DNA of 35,278 bases from Streptomyces sp. (GCF_031181705.1 NZ_JAPSKN010000017.1:18878-54155), one strand, 5' to 3'; counted from the stretch's first letter, positions 1-10,981 are shown. Numbers and translations: made by a program. Notes: generated by a model from the sequence alone, not told the origin.

Positions 1-2393
<2,393 letters not shown>

Positions 2394-2611
2394 CGCTGCC
2401 GGCTCCTTGCTGCTGCGATCCGTGTCTGACGCCGACCATTGTGGACCGCCGCACTGACAACCGGGACCAGGCCCCTGTACCGAGGGCCTCCCGCGGTCTG
2501 GGAGACGGGCCGGCGCCGGGAACTTCACCGGCGCTTGGCACGCTTGCATACAGTGGCAGGACGGCAGGAATCCGCGGTTGTGAAGACCGCTCCGCGATCG
2601 AAGGGACGTAC

Positions 2612-4000
2612 ATGCCCATGGGTCACACGGCCACAGCCCAGGCAGGCTCCGGGGGCCTGACAGCGACCGAGCACCGCCTGGCCAACGGTCTGCGCGTGGT
2701 GCTCTCCGAGGACCACCTGACCCCCGTCGCGGCGGTGTGCCTCTGGTACGACGTCGGCTCGCGCCACGAAGTCAAGGGGCGTACCGGCCTGGCTCACCTT
2801 TTCGAGCACTTGATGTTCCAGGGTTCCGCCCAGGTCAAGGGCAACGGCCACTTCGAGCTCGTCCAGGGCGCGGGCGGCTCGCTGAACGGCACCACCAGCT
2901 TCGAGCGGACCAACTACTTCGAGACCATGCCCGCCCACCAGCTGGAGCTCGCCCTCTGGCTGGAGGCCGACCGCATGGGCTCCCTCCTCGCCGCCCTGGA
3001 CGAGGAGTCGATGGAGAACCAGCGGGACGTCGTGAAGAACGAGCGCCGCCAGCGCTACGACAACGTCCCCTACGGCACCGCCTTCGAGAAGCTCACCGCC
3101 CTCGCCTACCCCGAGGGTCACCCGTACCACCACACCCCCATCGGCTCCATGGCCGACCTGGACGCGGCCACCCTGGAGGACGCCCGCGCGTTCTTCCGCA
3201 CGTACTACGCGCCGAACAACGCCGTGCTCTCCGTGGTCGGCGACATCGACCCGGAGCAGACGCTGGCCTGGATCGAGAAGTACTTCGGCTCCATCCCCGG
3301 TCACGACGGCAAGCCCGCGCCGCGGGACGGCTCGCTGCCCGAGATCATCGGCGAGGAGCTGCGCGAGGTCGTCGAGGAGGACGTCCCGGCGCGCGCCCTG
3401 ATGGCCGCCTACCGCCTGCCCGAGGACGGCACGCGCGCGTGCGACGCGGCCGACCTGGCGCTGACGGTCCTCGGCGGCGGCGAGTCCTCCCGCCTGTACA
3501 ACCGCCTGGTGCGGCGCGACCGTACGGCCGTCGCGGCGGGCTTCGGCCTGCTGCGGCTGGCCGGGGCGCCCTCGCTGGGCTGGCTGGACGTGAAGACGTC
3601 CGGTGACGTCGAGGTGCCGGTCATCGAGGCCGCCATCGACGAGGAGCTCGCCCGGTTCGCCGAGGAGGGCCCCACGGCCGAGGAGATGGAGCGCGCCCAG
3701 GCCCAGCTGGAGCGCGAGTGGCTGGACCGGCTCGGTACGGTCGCCGGCCGCGCGGACGAACTGTGCCGCTACGCCGTGCTGTTCGGCGACCCGCAGCTGG
3801 CGCTGACCGCCGTGCAGCGCGTCCTGGAGGTCACGGCGGAGGAGGTCCAGGAGGTCGCCAAGGCCCGCCTGCGCCCCGACAACCGCGCGGTGCTCGTCTA
3901 CGAGCCCGTCGCCGACGAGACCGACGAGACCGACGAGGCCGACACCGCCGGGGACGCCGCAGCCGCGGCCGGCGACGAGAACGAGGAGGCGGCCAAGTGA
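2612..4000 (+). CDS. M16 (pitrilysin/MPP-like) zinc metallopeptidase, catalytic subunit
   Basis: Protein of 462 residues of the insulinase/processing-peptidase family. The inverted zinc motif HLFEH is at 62-66 (His62, Glu65, His66), with the third ligand Glu144 in VVKNERR, the spacing expected for M16. Two M16 repeats follow, ending in an acidic low-complexity tail (about 430-462, DETDEADTAGDAAAAAG). The ATG at 2612 is chosen because AAGGGA lies 5 nt upstream and the family homology starts soon after; an in-frame ATG at 2618 is possible. The TGA stop overlaps the GTG of the next gene, so the two are translationally coupled and probably form a heterodimer, as in mitochondrial processing peptidase. 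The substrate is unknown. No signal peptide is seen, so it is probably cytoplasmic. Confidence 0.9.
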   Translation: MPMGHTATAQAGSGGLTATEHRLANGLRVVLSEDHLTPVAAVCLWYDVGSRHEVKGRTGLAHLFEHLMFQGSAQVKGNGHFELVQGAGGSLNGTTSFERTNYFETMPAHQLELALWLEADRMGSLLAALDEESMENQRDVVKNERRQRYDNVPYGTAFEKLTALAYPEGHPYHHTPIGSMADLDAATLEDARAFFRTYYAPNNAVLSVVGDIDPEQTLAWIEKYFGSIPGHDGKPAPRDGSLPEIIGEELREVVEEDVPARALMAAYRLPEDGTRACDAADLALTVLGGGESSRLYNRLVRRDRTAVAAGFGLLRLAGAPSLGWLDVKTSGDVEVPVIEAAIDEELARFAEEGPTAEEMERAQAQLEREWLDRLGTVAGRADELCRYAVLFGDPQLALTAVQRVLEVTAEEVQEVAKARLRPDNRAVLVYEPVADETDETDEADTAGDAAAAAGDENEEAAK

Positions 4001-5385
4001 CCGAGCTGGCCACGATGGACTTCCACCCCCGGCCGCAGGCGGGCGAGGCCCGGCCCTGGGCCTTCCCGGCCCCCGAGCGCGGCACGCTCGACAACGGCCT
4101 GACGGTGCTGCGCTGCCACCGCCCGGGCCAGCAGGTCGTCGCCGTGGAGGTGCTGCTGGACGCGCCCCTGGAGGCCGAGCCGGCCGGCCTCGACGGCGTG
4201 GCCACGATCATGGCGCGGGCCTTCTCGGAGGGCACCGACAAGCACTCCGCCGAGGAGTTCGCCGCCGAGCTGGAGCGGGCCGGCGCCACCCTCGACGCGC
4301 ACGCCGACCACCCCGGCGTCCGGATCAGCCTGGAGGTCCCGGCCTCCCGGCTCGCCAAGGGGCTCGGTCTGATCGCCGACGCCCTCCGGGCGCCCGCGTT
4401 CGCGGACAGCGAGGTCGAACGGCTGGTCCGCAACCGCCTCGACGAGATCCCGCACGAGCTGGCCAACCCCTCCCGCCGCGCCGCCAAGGAGCTGTCCAAG
4501 GAGCTGTTCCCGGCGGGCTCGCGCATGTCGCGGCCCCGGCAGGGCACCGAGGAGACGGTCGCCGCGATCGACTCCGCGGCCGTGCGCGCCTTCTACGAGA
4601 AGCACGTCCGCCCCGCCACGGCCACGGCCGTGGTGGTCGGCGACTACACGGGCATCGACCTGGACGCCCTGCTCGGCGACACCCTGGGCTCCTGGACCGG
4701 CTCCCCGGCCGAGCCGCGCCCGGTGCCGCCGGTGACCGCCGACGACACGGGCCGGGTCGTCATCGTGGACCGCCCGGGCGCCGTCCAGACGCAGCTGCTG
4801 ATCGGCCGGATCGGCCCGGACCGGCACGACCGCGTCTGGCCCGCGCAGGTGCTCGGCACGTACTGCCTCGGCGGCACCCTCACCTCCCGCCTGGACCGCG
4901 TCCTGCGCGAGGAGAAGGGCTACACCTACGGCGTGCGGTCCTTCGCCCAGGTGCTGCGGTCCGCGCCGGACGGGACCGGTGCCTCGATGCTCGCCATCAG
5001 CGGATCCGTCGACACGCCCAACACCGGTCCGGCCCTGCAGGACTTGTGGACGGTGCTGCGCACCCTCGCCGCCGAGGGCCTGACCGACGCGGAGCGGGAC
5101 GTCGCCGTGCAGAACCTGGTCGGGGTGGCACCGCTGAAGTACGAGACCGCCGCGGCCGTCGCGAGCACGCTGGCCGACCAGGTCGAGCAGCACCTGCCCG
5201 ACGACTACCAGGCCACGCTCTACCGCCGGCTCGCCGCGACGGGCACGGTGGAGGCCACGGCGGCGGTCGTCAGCGCCTTCCCCGTGGACCGTCTGGTGAC
5301 CGTCCTGGTGGGCGACGCGGCGCAGATCAAGGCCCCGGTGGAGGCCCTGGGCATCGGTGCGGTCACGGTCGTGGCCGCCGAGTAA
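3997..5385 (+). CDS. M16 peptidase-like protein lacking the zinc site (non-catalytic partner)
   Basis: Protein of 462 residues starting at the GTG at 3997, inside the GTGA overlap with the upstream gene and preceded by GAGGAGG. It is exactly as long as the upstream catalytic subunit. The M16 fold is recognisable (TLDNGLTVLRC at the N-terminus; CLGGTLTSRLDRVLREEKGYTYGV in the C-terminal domain, which corresponds to the glycine-rich and RLxxxLRE segments of the family). At the place of HxxEH the sequence reads GVATIMARAFSEGTD, so all zinc ligands are missing. By analogy with MPP-alpha and other two-gene bacterial M16 pairs, it probably forms the substrate-binding half of a heterodimer. The pairing is inferred from gene order and family knowledge. 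Confidence 0.88.
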   Translation: MTELATMDFHPRPQAGEARPWAFPAPERGTLDNGLTVLRCHRPGQQVVAVEVLLDAPLEAEPAGLDGVATIMARAFSEGTDKHSAEEFAAELERAGATLDAHADHPGVRISLEVPASRLAKGLGLIADALRAPAFADSEVERLVRNRLDEIPHELANPSRRAAKELSKELFPAGSRMSRPRQGTEETVAAIDSAAVRAFYEKHVRPATATAVVVGDYTGIDLDALLGDTLGSWTGSPAEPRPVPPVTADDTGRVVIVDRPGAVQTQLLIGRIGPDRHDRVWPAQVLGTYCLGGTLTSRLDRVLREEKGYTYGVRSFAQVLRSAPDGTGASMLAISGSVDTPNTGPALQDLWTVLRTLAAEGLTDAERDVAVQNLVGVAPLKYETAAAVASTLADQVEQHLPDDYQATLYRRLAATGTVEATAAVVSAFPVDRLVTVLVGDAAQIKAPVEALGIGAVTVVAAE

Positions 5386-5402
5386 CGGCACACGCGCGCC
5401 AC

Positions 5403-5441
5403 GGAGCCCTGGTTGTCTTCCAAGGCGCCAGGGCTCCTTTA
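5403..5441 (+). terminator. Intrinsic terminator after the M16 pair
   Basis: A perfect 10-bp stem, GGAGCCCTGG (5403-5412) with CCAGGGCTCC (5428-5437), has a 15-nt loop and is followed by TTTAT. It begins 18 nt after the M16 stop codon and separates that operon from the riboswitch-controlled M23 gene. Confidence 0.8.
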
Positions 5442-5585
5442 TGCCCGAATTGGGGCGGGAGTTGCCTGTCTGCCCTGTGGGATGCGCTACAAAAGCCCGG
5501 ATCCGTTTGGGAATTGAAAGTGGTCCCGTTTAGCTTCGTCCGGGCTGTTCGTCAGGCAGTGCGCCGCACCCGCGGCACCGGACAG

Positions 5586-5732
5586 TCATCGCCGAGTCCC
5601 CGTACGGCGCGAGCCAGGGGAGCCGGGGACCCACGCAGTCCCTGGGGTGAATCGGACGCCCGCGCGAGCCGCGAGGGGGTCCGTAGGAGACCTTCCTGCT
5701 CCGAACCCGTCAGCTAACCCGGTAGGCGAGAG
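5586..5732 (+). ncRNA. c-di-AMP (ydaO/yuaA-type) riboswitch leader
   Basis: The leader of the M23 gene carries the conserved blocks of the ydaO/yuaA class in order: GGGGACCCA (about 5623-5631), GGGGTGAATCGG (5644-5655), GTAGGAGACCTTCC (5683-5696) and AACCCGTCAGCTAACCC (5704-5720), closing with GGTAGGCG (5721-5728). CGCC at 5590-5593 can pair with GGCG at 5725-5728 to form the basal P1 helix. A purine-rich ribosome-binding tract (AAGGAAAGGA, about 5734-5744) follows, 12 nt before the ATG. This class binds c-di-AMP and usually turns expression off. In actinobacteria it commonly sits ahead of secreted cell-wall hydrolases, which fits the gene here. The exact 5' and 3' edges are approximate. Confidence 0.9.
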
Positions 5733-5755
5733 GGAAGGAAAGGACCAGCCACTTC

Positions 5756-6544
5756 ATGGCGTTCACACGCGCCACCGGCAAGCATCGCCGTCCCAGCAGG
5801 ATCCAGCGCGGCACGGCCCGCGCGGCGGGCGTCGCGGCGCTCGCCACCACCGGTGTGATCGGCACCGTCGCCGCCCCGGCCTTCGCCGCCGATGAGCCCG
5901 CCGTCGAGCAGACCGGCCTCACCCCCGTCATCACCATGGGCGACACGGTGGCCCAGCAGATCGACGCCCAGGCCGTCGCGCAGAAGCAGGCGGCCGAGGA
6001 GGCCGCCGCCGTGAAGAAGGCCGAGGAGGCCGCGCGGGAGCGCGCCGCCGAGGCGGCGAAGAAGGCCAAGGAGGCCGCCGAGAAGGCCCGCGAGGCCAAG
6101 GAGCGCGCCGCCCGCGAGGCCGAGCGCAAGCGCCTCAACAGCTACGTGTCCCCGATCCCGGGCTCCTACGTCTCCACCGGCTACAAGGCCGGCGGCGCCG
6201 TCTGGTCCTCCGGCAGCCACACCGGCATCGACTTCCACGCCGCCACCGGCACCTCCGTCCACGCCGTCGGCGCGGGCACGGTCGTCGAGGCCGGCTGGGG
6301 CGGCGCCTACGGCAACCAGGTCGTGATCAAGATGAACGACGGGACGTACACCCAGTACGGCCACCTGTCGTCCGTCGGCGTCTCGGTGGGCCAGCAGGTC
6401 ACCCCCGGCCAGCAGATCGGCCTGTCCGGCGCGACCGGCAACGTCACCGGACCGCACCTGCACTTCGAGGCGCGCACGAGCCCCGAGTACGGCTCGGACA
6501 TCGACCCCCTCGCCTACCTCCGCTCGCACGGCGTGAACCTCTGA
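5756..6544 (+). CDS. Secreted M23 (LytM) peptidoglycan endopeptidase
   Basis: Protein of 262 residues. A twin-basic, long signal peptide (residues 1-44, cleavage AFA|ADE) leads to a Lys/Ala/Glu-rich coiled coil (about 65-128). A C-terminal M23 domain follows (about 130-262). The zinc and catalytic residues are all present: His155 and Asp159 in HTGID, His203 in YGHLS, and His234/His236 in PHLHFE. The expected activity is cleavage of peptide cross-links in peptidoglycan outside the cell; an active-site-complete LytM protein could also act as an amidase activator, but the intact site favours a hydrolase. The gene stands alone between two strong terminators and is preceded by a c-di-AMP riboswitch, linking it to wall remodelling, growth or spore germination. 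Confidence 0.93.
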   Translation: MAFTRATGKHRRPSRIQRGTARAAGVAALATTGVIGTVAAPAFAADEPAVEQTGLTPVITMGDTVAQQIDAQAVAQKQAAEEAAAVKKAEEAARERAAEAAKKAKEAAEKAREAKERAAREAERKRLNSYVSPIPGSYVSTGYKAGGAVWSSGSHTGIDFHAATGTSVHAVGAGTVVEAGWGGAYGNQVVIKMNDGTYTQYGHLSSVGVSVGQQVTPGQQIGLSGATGNVTGPHLHFEARTSPEYGSDIDPLAYLRSHGVNL

Positions 6545-6561
6545 CGCCACCCGCTCCGCAT

Positions 6562-6598
6562 CCGAAAGGCCCCGGCTCACCGAGCCGGGGCCTTTCGG
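6562..6598 (+). terminator. Terminator after the M23 gene
   Basis: A perfect 17-bp stem starts CCGAAAGGCCCCGGCTC (6562-6578), with a 3-nt loop and its complement at 6582-6598. It starts 18 nt after the stop codon. There is no long T-run, as is common in Streptomyces. Confidence 0.85.
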
Positions 6599-6731
6599 CA
6601 TTCCCGGAGCCCGTGTCCAAAAAATATCCATGGATTCCGGGCTGCCGTCGGAAATTCGGGCTGATTGCAATAGAGTCACGGAACACACGTCACTCGTCGA
6701 CGTTTCACGGGGATTAAGCGGAGGTCGGGTC

Positions 6732-7427
6732 ATGCGTATTCCCGCGCACTCGGTGTGCACGGCCATCCGGGACGACATCGTCGCGGGTGTCCACGAGCGC
6801 GGCAGCCGGCTCACCGAGGAACTCCTCGCGCGCCGCTACGGCGTCTCGCGCGTCCCCGTCCGGGAGGCCCTGCGCACGCTGGAGGCCGAGGGCTTCGTGG
6901 TGACCCGGCGGCACGCGGGCGCGTGCGTGGCCGAACCCACCGAGCAGGAGGCGGCCGACCTGCTGGAGATGCGCGCGCTGCTGGAGCCGCTCGGCGCCGC
7001 CCGGGCCGCCCAGCGCCGCACCGAGGCCCATCTGAAGGTCCTGCGCGGCCTGGTCCGGCTGGGCCAGGAGCGCGCCCGCCGGGGCACCAGCGACGACCTG
7101 CGCTCCCTGGGCGGCTGGTTCCACGAGACGCTGGCCCAGGCCTCGGGCAGCCCCGCCCTGATCGCGATGCTCACCCAGCTGCGCCACAAGATCGCCTGGA
7201 TGTACGCGGTGGAGGCGCCGGCCGATCCGGCGGAGTCCTGGGCCGAGCACGGCGCGATCGTGGACGCGGTGGCGCGTGGTGACAGCGAGCGCGCCCGGGC
7301 GGTCACGGCGCTGCACACCGAGCGCGCCACGTCCGCGCACCGCCTGCGCCTGGGCGCCCCGCGGGAGCGCGGTGAGCGTGTGAGGAACCCGCAACATCCC
7401 GTAAACACGGCGAGCCCGCGGCATTAA
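6732..7427 (+). CDS. GntR family transcriptional regulator, FCD (FadR-like) subgroup
   Basis: Regulator of 231 residues. The N-terminal winged helix-turn-helix spans about 5-70 (RLTEELLARRYGVSRVPVREALRTLE is the typical GntR recognition region). The C-terminal all-helical FCD ligand domain spans about 75-215, with FHETLAQASGSP and the late EHGAIVDAVARGD segment that usually contribute metal and ligand contacts. The ATG at 6732 is supported by GGAGG 7 nt upstream. The effector is unknown; FCD regulators respond to small carboxylates, sugar acids or amino acids. It is monocistronic, convergent with ptsH, and has no catabolic genes beside it, so its target may be itself or a distant locus. The last 20 or so residues are low complexity. 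Confidence 0.88.
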   Translation: MRIPAHSVCTAIRDDIVAGVHERGSRLTEELLARRYGVSRVPVREALRTLEAEGFVVTRRHAGACVAEPTEQEAADLLEMRALLEPLGAARAAQRRTEAHLKVLRGLVRLGQERARRGTSDDLRSLGGWFHETLAQASGSPALIAMLTQLRHKIAWMYAVEAPADPAESWAEHGAIVDAVARGDSERARAVTALHTERATSAHRLRLGAPRERGERVRNPQHPVNTASPRH

Positions 7428-7551
7428 CACGGAAGCCGTATACAAAGACCGTGCGTTGCGCGGGGGATTATTCATGCTGCCTATTTCCGGGTGACCCGGC
7501 AGGCCCGGGCGGCCTTTCGTGAATTCGACGCCTGCCGGTGCCCGGAAATGA

Positions 7552-7590
7552 GTGAAGCCGCGCCGTCCGTAAAGGTCGGCGCGGCTTCAC
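7552..7590. terminator. Bidirectional terminator between the GntR gene and ptsH
   Basis: A perfect 13-bp inverted repeat, GTGAAGCCGCGCC (7552-7564) with GGCGCGGCTTCAC (7578-7590), has a 13-nt loop. It lies 24 nt past the ptsH stop and 125 nt past the GntR stop, so it can serve both convergent genes. Confidence 0.75.
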
Positions 7591-7613
7591 CCCTGGAAAA
7601 CCGCTCGCCTGAC

Positions 7614-7895
7614 TCAGACGGTCTCGGGAAGCTCCTCGAGACCCTCGGAGACCAGCTTCGCCAGCCGGTCCAGGGCGGCGTCCGCGCCCTCGGCGTCGGA
7701 GGCGAGGACGATCTCCTCGCCCCCCTGGGCGCCGAGGCCCAGGACGGCGAGCATGGAGGCCGCGTTGACGGGGTTTCCGCCTGCCTTGGCGATCGTCACC
7801 GGGACGCCTGCGGCCGTGGCGGCTCGGACGAAGATGGAGGCGGGGCGGGCGTGGAGGCCCTCGGCCCAGCCGACGTTGACGCGGCGCTCAGCCAT
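7614..7895 (-). CDS. ptsH: Phosphocarrier protein HPr of the PTS
   Basis: Protein of 93 residues, the usual HPr length. His15 in GLHARPAS is the phospho-accepting residue for EI-P, and Ser47 in NAASMLAVLGLG corresponds to the regulatory Ser46 of Firmicutes HPr. It relays phosphate from PEP through enzyme I to sugar-specific IIA domains in the cytoplasm. The ATG at 7895 is preceded by GAAGGG. It is a lone gene here, without ptsI or crr, which is the known arrangement in streptomycetes. It is divergent from the Pat-like gene with 173 bp between. Whether Ser47 is phosphorylated here cannot be seen from sequence. Confidence 0.95.
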   Translation of the reverse strand: MAERRVNVGWAEGLHARPASIFVRAATAAGVPVTIAKAGGNPVNAASMLAVLGLGAQGGEEIVLASDAEGADAALDRLAKLVSEGLEELPETV

Positions 7896-8055
7896 GTGTT
7901 GCTGCCCTTCGCTGTTCAGGGTTGTCTAGACCAGTTTCCCATACGTGAAACCCGGAGCGGACCTGTCGATCCGCCCCGCGGTGCCGTCGGATCGCGGCCT
8001 CGACCCGACTGACGCCCTCCACAGACTGCCTCGCGCCGTTGTCAGGCGCTAGCCG

Positions 8056-8061
8056 TACTCT
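8056..8061 (+). promoter_or_regulatory. Putative -10 element (TACTCT) for the Pat-like gene, leaderless type
   Basis: TACTCT fits the TANNNT form of vegetative -10 elements and ends 7 nt before the ATG at 8069, so transcription would begin at or next to the A of the start codon. No convincing -35 is seen. Confidence 0.4.
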
Positions 8062-8068
8062 GGGGCCC

Positions 8069-10891
8069 ATGCAGACCTCGCCGGACCGGCACGAGTATCC
8101 CGCCCACTGGGAAGCCGACGTGGTGCTGCGCGACGGGGGTACCGCGCGCGTCCGGCCCATCACCGTCGATGACGCCGAGCGTCTGGTCAGCTTCTACGAG
8201 CAGGTCTCCGACGAGTCGAAGTACTACCGCTTCTTCGCGCCGTACCCTCGCCTGTCCGCCAAGGACGTCCACCGCTTCACGCACCACGACTTTGTGGACC
8301 GGGTGGGACTCGCGGCCACGGTCGGCGGCGAGTTCATCGCCACCGTACGCTACGACCGGATCGGCCCGGACGGAACGCCCGCGTCCGCCCCCGCCGACGA
8401 GGCCGAGGTCGCCTTCCTGGTGCAGGACGCCCATCAGGGCCGCGGCGTCGCCTCCGCTCTGCTCGAACACATCGCCGCCGTCGCCCGGGAGCGCGGCATC
8501 CGCCGCTTCGCCGCCGAGGTGCTGCCCGCCAACACCAAGATGATCAAGGTCTTCACGGACGCCGGGTACACCCAGAAGCGCAGTTTCGAGGACGGCGTGG
8601 TCCGCCTGGAGTTCGACCTGGAGCCCACCGACCGCTCCCTCGCCGTGCAGTACGCGCGCGAACACCGCGCCGAGGCCCGGTCCGTGCAGCGGCTGCTCGC
8701 CCCCGGCTCGGTCGCCGTCATCGGCGCCGGACGCACCCCGGGCGGGGTGGGCCGCAGCGTCCTCGGCAACATCCGGGACGCCGGCTTCACCGGCCGGCTG
8801 TACGCCGTGAACAGGGCCCTGCCCGAGGAGCGGAAGGAGCTCGACGGGGTGCCCGCCCACCGCTCCGTGCGGGACATCGACGGCCCCGTGGACCTCGCGG
8901 TCGTCGCCGTACCGGCGGAGCAGGTCCCCGAGGTCGTCACCGAGTGCGGCGAACACGGCGTGCAGGGACTGGTCGTCGTCTCCGCCGGGTACGCCGAGAG
9001 CGGCCCCGAGGGGCGCGAACGCCAGCGCGCCCTCGTGCGGCAGGCCCGCACGTACGGCATGCGGATCATCGGCCCGAACGCCTTCGGCATCATCAACACC
9101 TCCCCCCGGGTACGGCTCAACGCCTCCCTCGCCCCCGAGGTGCCGCGCCCGGGCCGGATCGGCCTGTTCGCCCAGTCCGGCGCCATCGGCATCGCGCTGC
9201 TGTCCCGGCTGCACCGGCGCGGCGGCGGCGTCACGGGCGTGACCGGCGTCTCCACGTTCGTCTCCTCCGGCAACCGCGCCGACGTCTCCGGCAACGACGT
9301 CCTGCAGTACTGGTACGAGGACCCCGACACCGACGTCGTCCTCATGTACCTGGAGTCCATCGGCAACCCCCGCAAGTTCACCCGCCTCGCCCGCCGCACC
9401 GCCGCGGCGAAGCCGCTGGTCGTGGTCCAGGGCGCCCGGCACGGAGCGGCTCCCCAGGGGCACGCCGTACGGGCGACGCGGCTGCCGCACGCGACCGTCT
9501 CCGCCCTGCTGCGGCAGGCCGGCGTGATCCGGGTCGACACGATCACCGAGCTGGTGGACGCCGGTCTGCTCCTCGCCCGCCAGCCCCTGCCCGCCGGGCC
9601 CCGGGTGGCGATCCTCGGCAACTCCGAGTCGCTCGGCCTGCTCACCTACGACGCCTGCCTCGCCGAGGGACTGCGACCGCACCCACCGCAGGATTTGACC
9701 ACGGCCGCCTCCGCAGCGGACTTCCACGCCGCCCTGGCCCGCGCCCTGGCCGACGACCGGTGCGACGCGGTGGTCGTCACCGCCATACCGGCGGTGGGGG
9801 AGGGCTCGGTCGCGGACGCGGCCCTCGCCGAGGCCCTGCGCTCGGCCGCGGCCGCCGCACCGGCCAAGCCGGTCCTGGTCGTCCACGTGGAGCTCGGCGG
9901 CCTCGCGGAGGCCCTGTCGGCCGCGGCGAGCACGGCACCCCAGTCCGAGGCGGACAGGCCACCGCGGCCCGCCCCCGGCCCGGAGTCCGCGACGGCACCG
10001 CCCCCCGCCGCCCGGGCCCCCGAAGGCGCCCACCTGATCCCCGCCTACCCCGCCGCCGAACGCGCGGTCCGCGCCCTCGGCCAGGCCTTCAGGTACGCCC
10101 AGTGGCGGCGCGACGCCGCCGACCCCGGCAAGGTGCCCGAGTACGACGACATCGACGTCAAGGGCGCCGCCGCCCTGATCGGCGGGCTGCTCGCACGCGG
10201 GCAGGGACTCACGCTCGGCACGGACGCGACGTGCGACCTGCTCGGCCACTACGGCATCCACGTCCACCGCGCCCTGCCGGCTCCGACCGCGGACGCCGCC
10301 GCGGACGCCGCCCGCGCCCTCGGCTACCCGGTGGCCCTGAAGGCCACCGCCCCGCACCTCAGGCACCGCGCCGACCTGGGCGGCGTCCGCCTCGACCTCG
10401 CCGACGAGGAGCAACTGCGCCGCTCGTACGCCGAGTTGGCCGAGATGTTCGGCGCGCCGGACGAGCTGCGCCCCGTCGTGCAGCGCATGGCACCGCGCGG
10501 CGTGGACGTCGTCGTCCGGGCCGTCATCGACCCGGCGGCCGGCGCGGTGCTCTCCTTCGGACTGGCCGGAGCCGCGTCGCAACTGCTCGGGGACACGGCG
10601 CACCGGCTGATTCCCGTCACGGACCTCGAGGCGAGCACCCTGGTGCGCTCCATCCGCACGGCACCCCTGCTGTTCGGCTGGCGCGGCTCGGCACCGGCCG
10701 ACACCGCTGCCCTGGAGGAGCTGCTGCTGCGCGTCTCGCGGCTGGTCGACGACCATCCCGAGGTCGTGGCGGTCACCCTGGAGCCGGTCGTCGTCGCCGC
10801 CCACGGCCTGAGCGTCCTGGGCGCCTCCGTCCGCCTCGCGCCGCCGCCCGCCCGCGACGACCTCGGTCCGCGGACGCTCCCCGCCTACTGA
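8069..10891 (+). CDS. Pat-like protein lysine acetyltransferase: GNAT fused to an NDP-forming acyl-CoA synthetase-like module
   Basis: Protein of 940 residues. The N-terminal GNAT domain spans about 18-195; the acetyl-CoA binding loop is HQGRGVASALLEH. It is followed by a CoA-binding Rossmann domain (from about 210, GSVAVIGAGRTPGGVGRSV), a ligase-type CoA domain (SSGNRADVSGNDVLQYW), a Pro/Ala-rich linker (about 630-655), and a C-terminal ATP-grasp domain (about 700-900). This matches the GNAT/acyl-CoA-synthetase fusions known as Pat/PatA, which acetylate and silence AMP-forming acyl-CoA synthetases; the S. lividans PatA acts on acetoacetyl-CoA synthetase. The region aligning with the phospho-His loop of true ADP-forming synthetases is degenerate (see findings), so the large module is probably a sensor. 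The ATG at 8069 follows TACTCT at 8056-8061 by 7 nt with no good Shine-Dalgarno, which suggests a leaderless transcript. Confidence 0.92.
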   Translation: MQTSPDRHEYPAHWEADVVLRDGGTARVRPITVDDAERLVSFYEQVSDESKYYRFFAPYPRLSAKDVHRFTHHDFVDRVGLAATVGGEFIATVRYDRIGPDGTPASAPADEAEVAFLVQDAHQGRGVASALLEHIAAVARERGIRRFAAEVLPANTKMIKVFTDAGYTQKRSFEDGVVRLEFDLEPTDRSLAVQYAREHRAEARSVQRLLAPGSVAVIGAGRTPGGVGRSVLGNIRDAGFTGRLYAVNRALPEERKELDGVPAHRSVRDIDGPVDLAVVAVPAEQVPEVVTECGEHGVQGLVVVSAGYAESGPEGRERQRALVRQARTYGMRIIGPNAFGIINTSPRVRLNASLAPEVPRPGRIGLFAQSGAIGIALLSRLHRRGGGVTGVTGVSTFVSSGNRADVSGNDVLQYWYEDPDTDVVLMYLESIGNPRKFTRLARRTAAAKPLVVVQGARHGAAPQGHAVRATRLPHATVSALLRQAGVIRVDTITELVDAGLLLARQPLPAGPRVAILGNSESLGLLTYDACLAEGLRPHPPQDLTTAASAADFHAALARALADDRCDAVVVTAIPAVGEGSVADAALAEALRSAAAAAPAKPVLVVHVELGGLAEALSAAASTAPQSEADRPPRPAPGPESATAPPPAARAPEGAHLIPAYPAAERAVRALGQAFRYAQWRRDAADPGKVPEYDDIDVKGAAALIGGLLARGQGLTLGTDATCDLLGHYGIHVHRALPAPTADAAADAARALGYPVALKATAPHLRHRADLGGVRLDLADEEQLRRSYAELAEMFGAPDELRPVVQRMAPRGVDVVVRAVIDPAAGAVLSFGLAGAASQLLGDTAHRLIPVTDLEASTLVRSIRTAPLLFGWRGSAPADTAALEELLLRVSRLVDDHPEVVAVTLEPVVVAAHGLSVLGASVRLAPPPARDDLGPRTLPAY

Positions 10892-10981
10892 GCGGACCTT
10901 CCCCGTGCACCGGGCGGGCCCACCGAGCCCCCTCGCGCACTGGCAGGGGGCGAGCGGTGCCTCGCAGTCAGTGCTCCCCCG

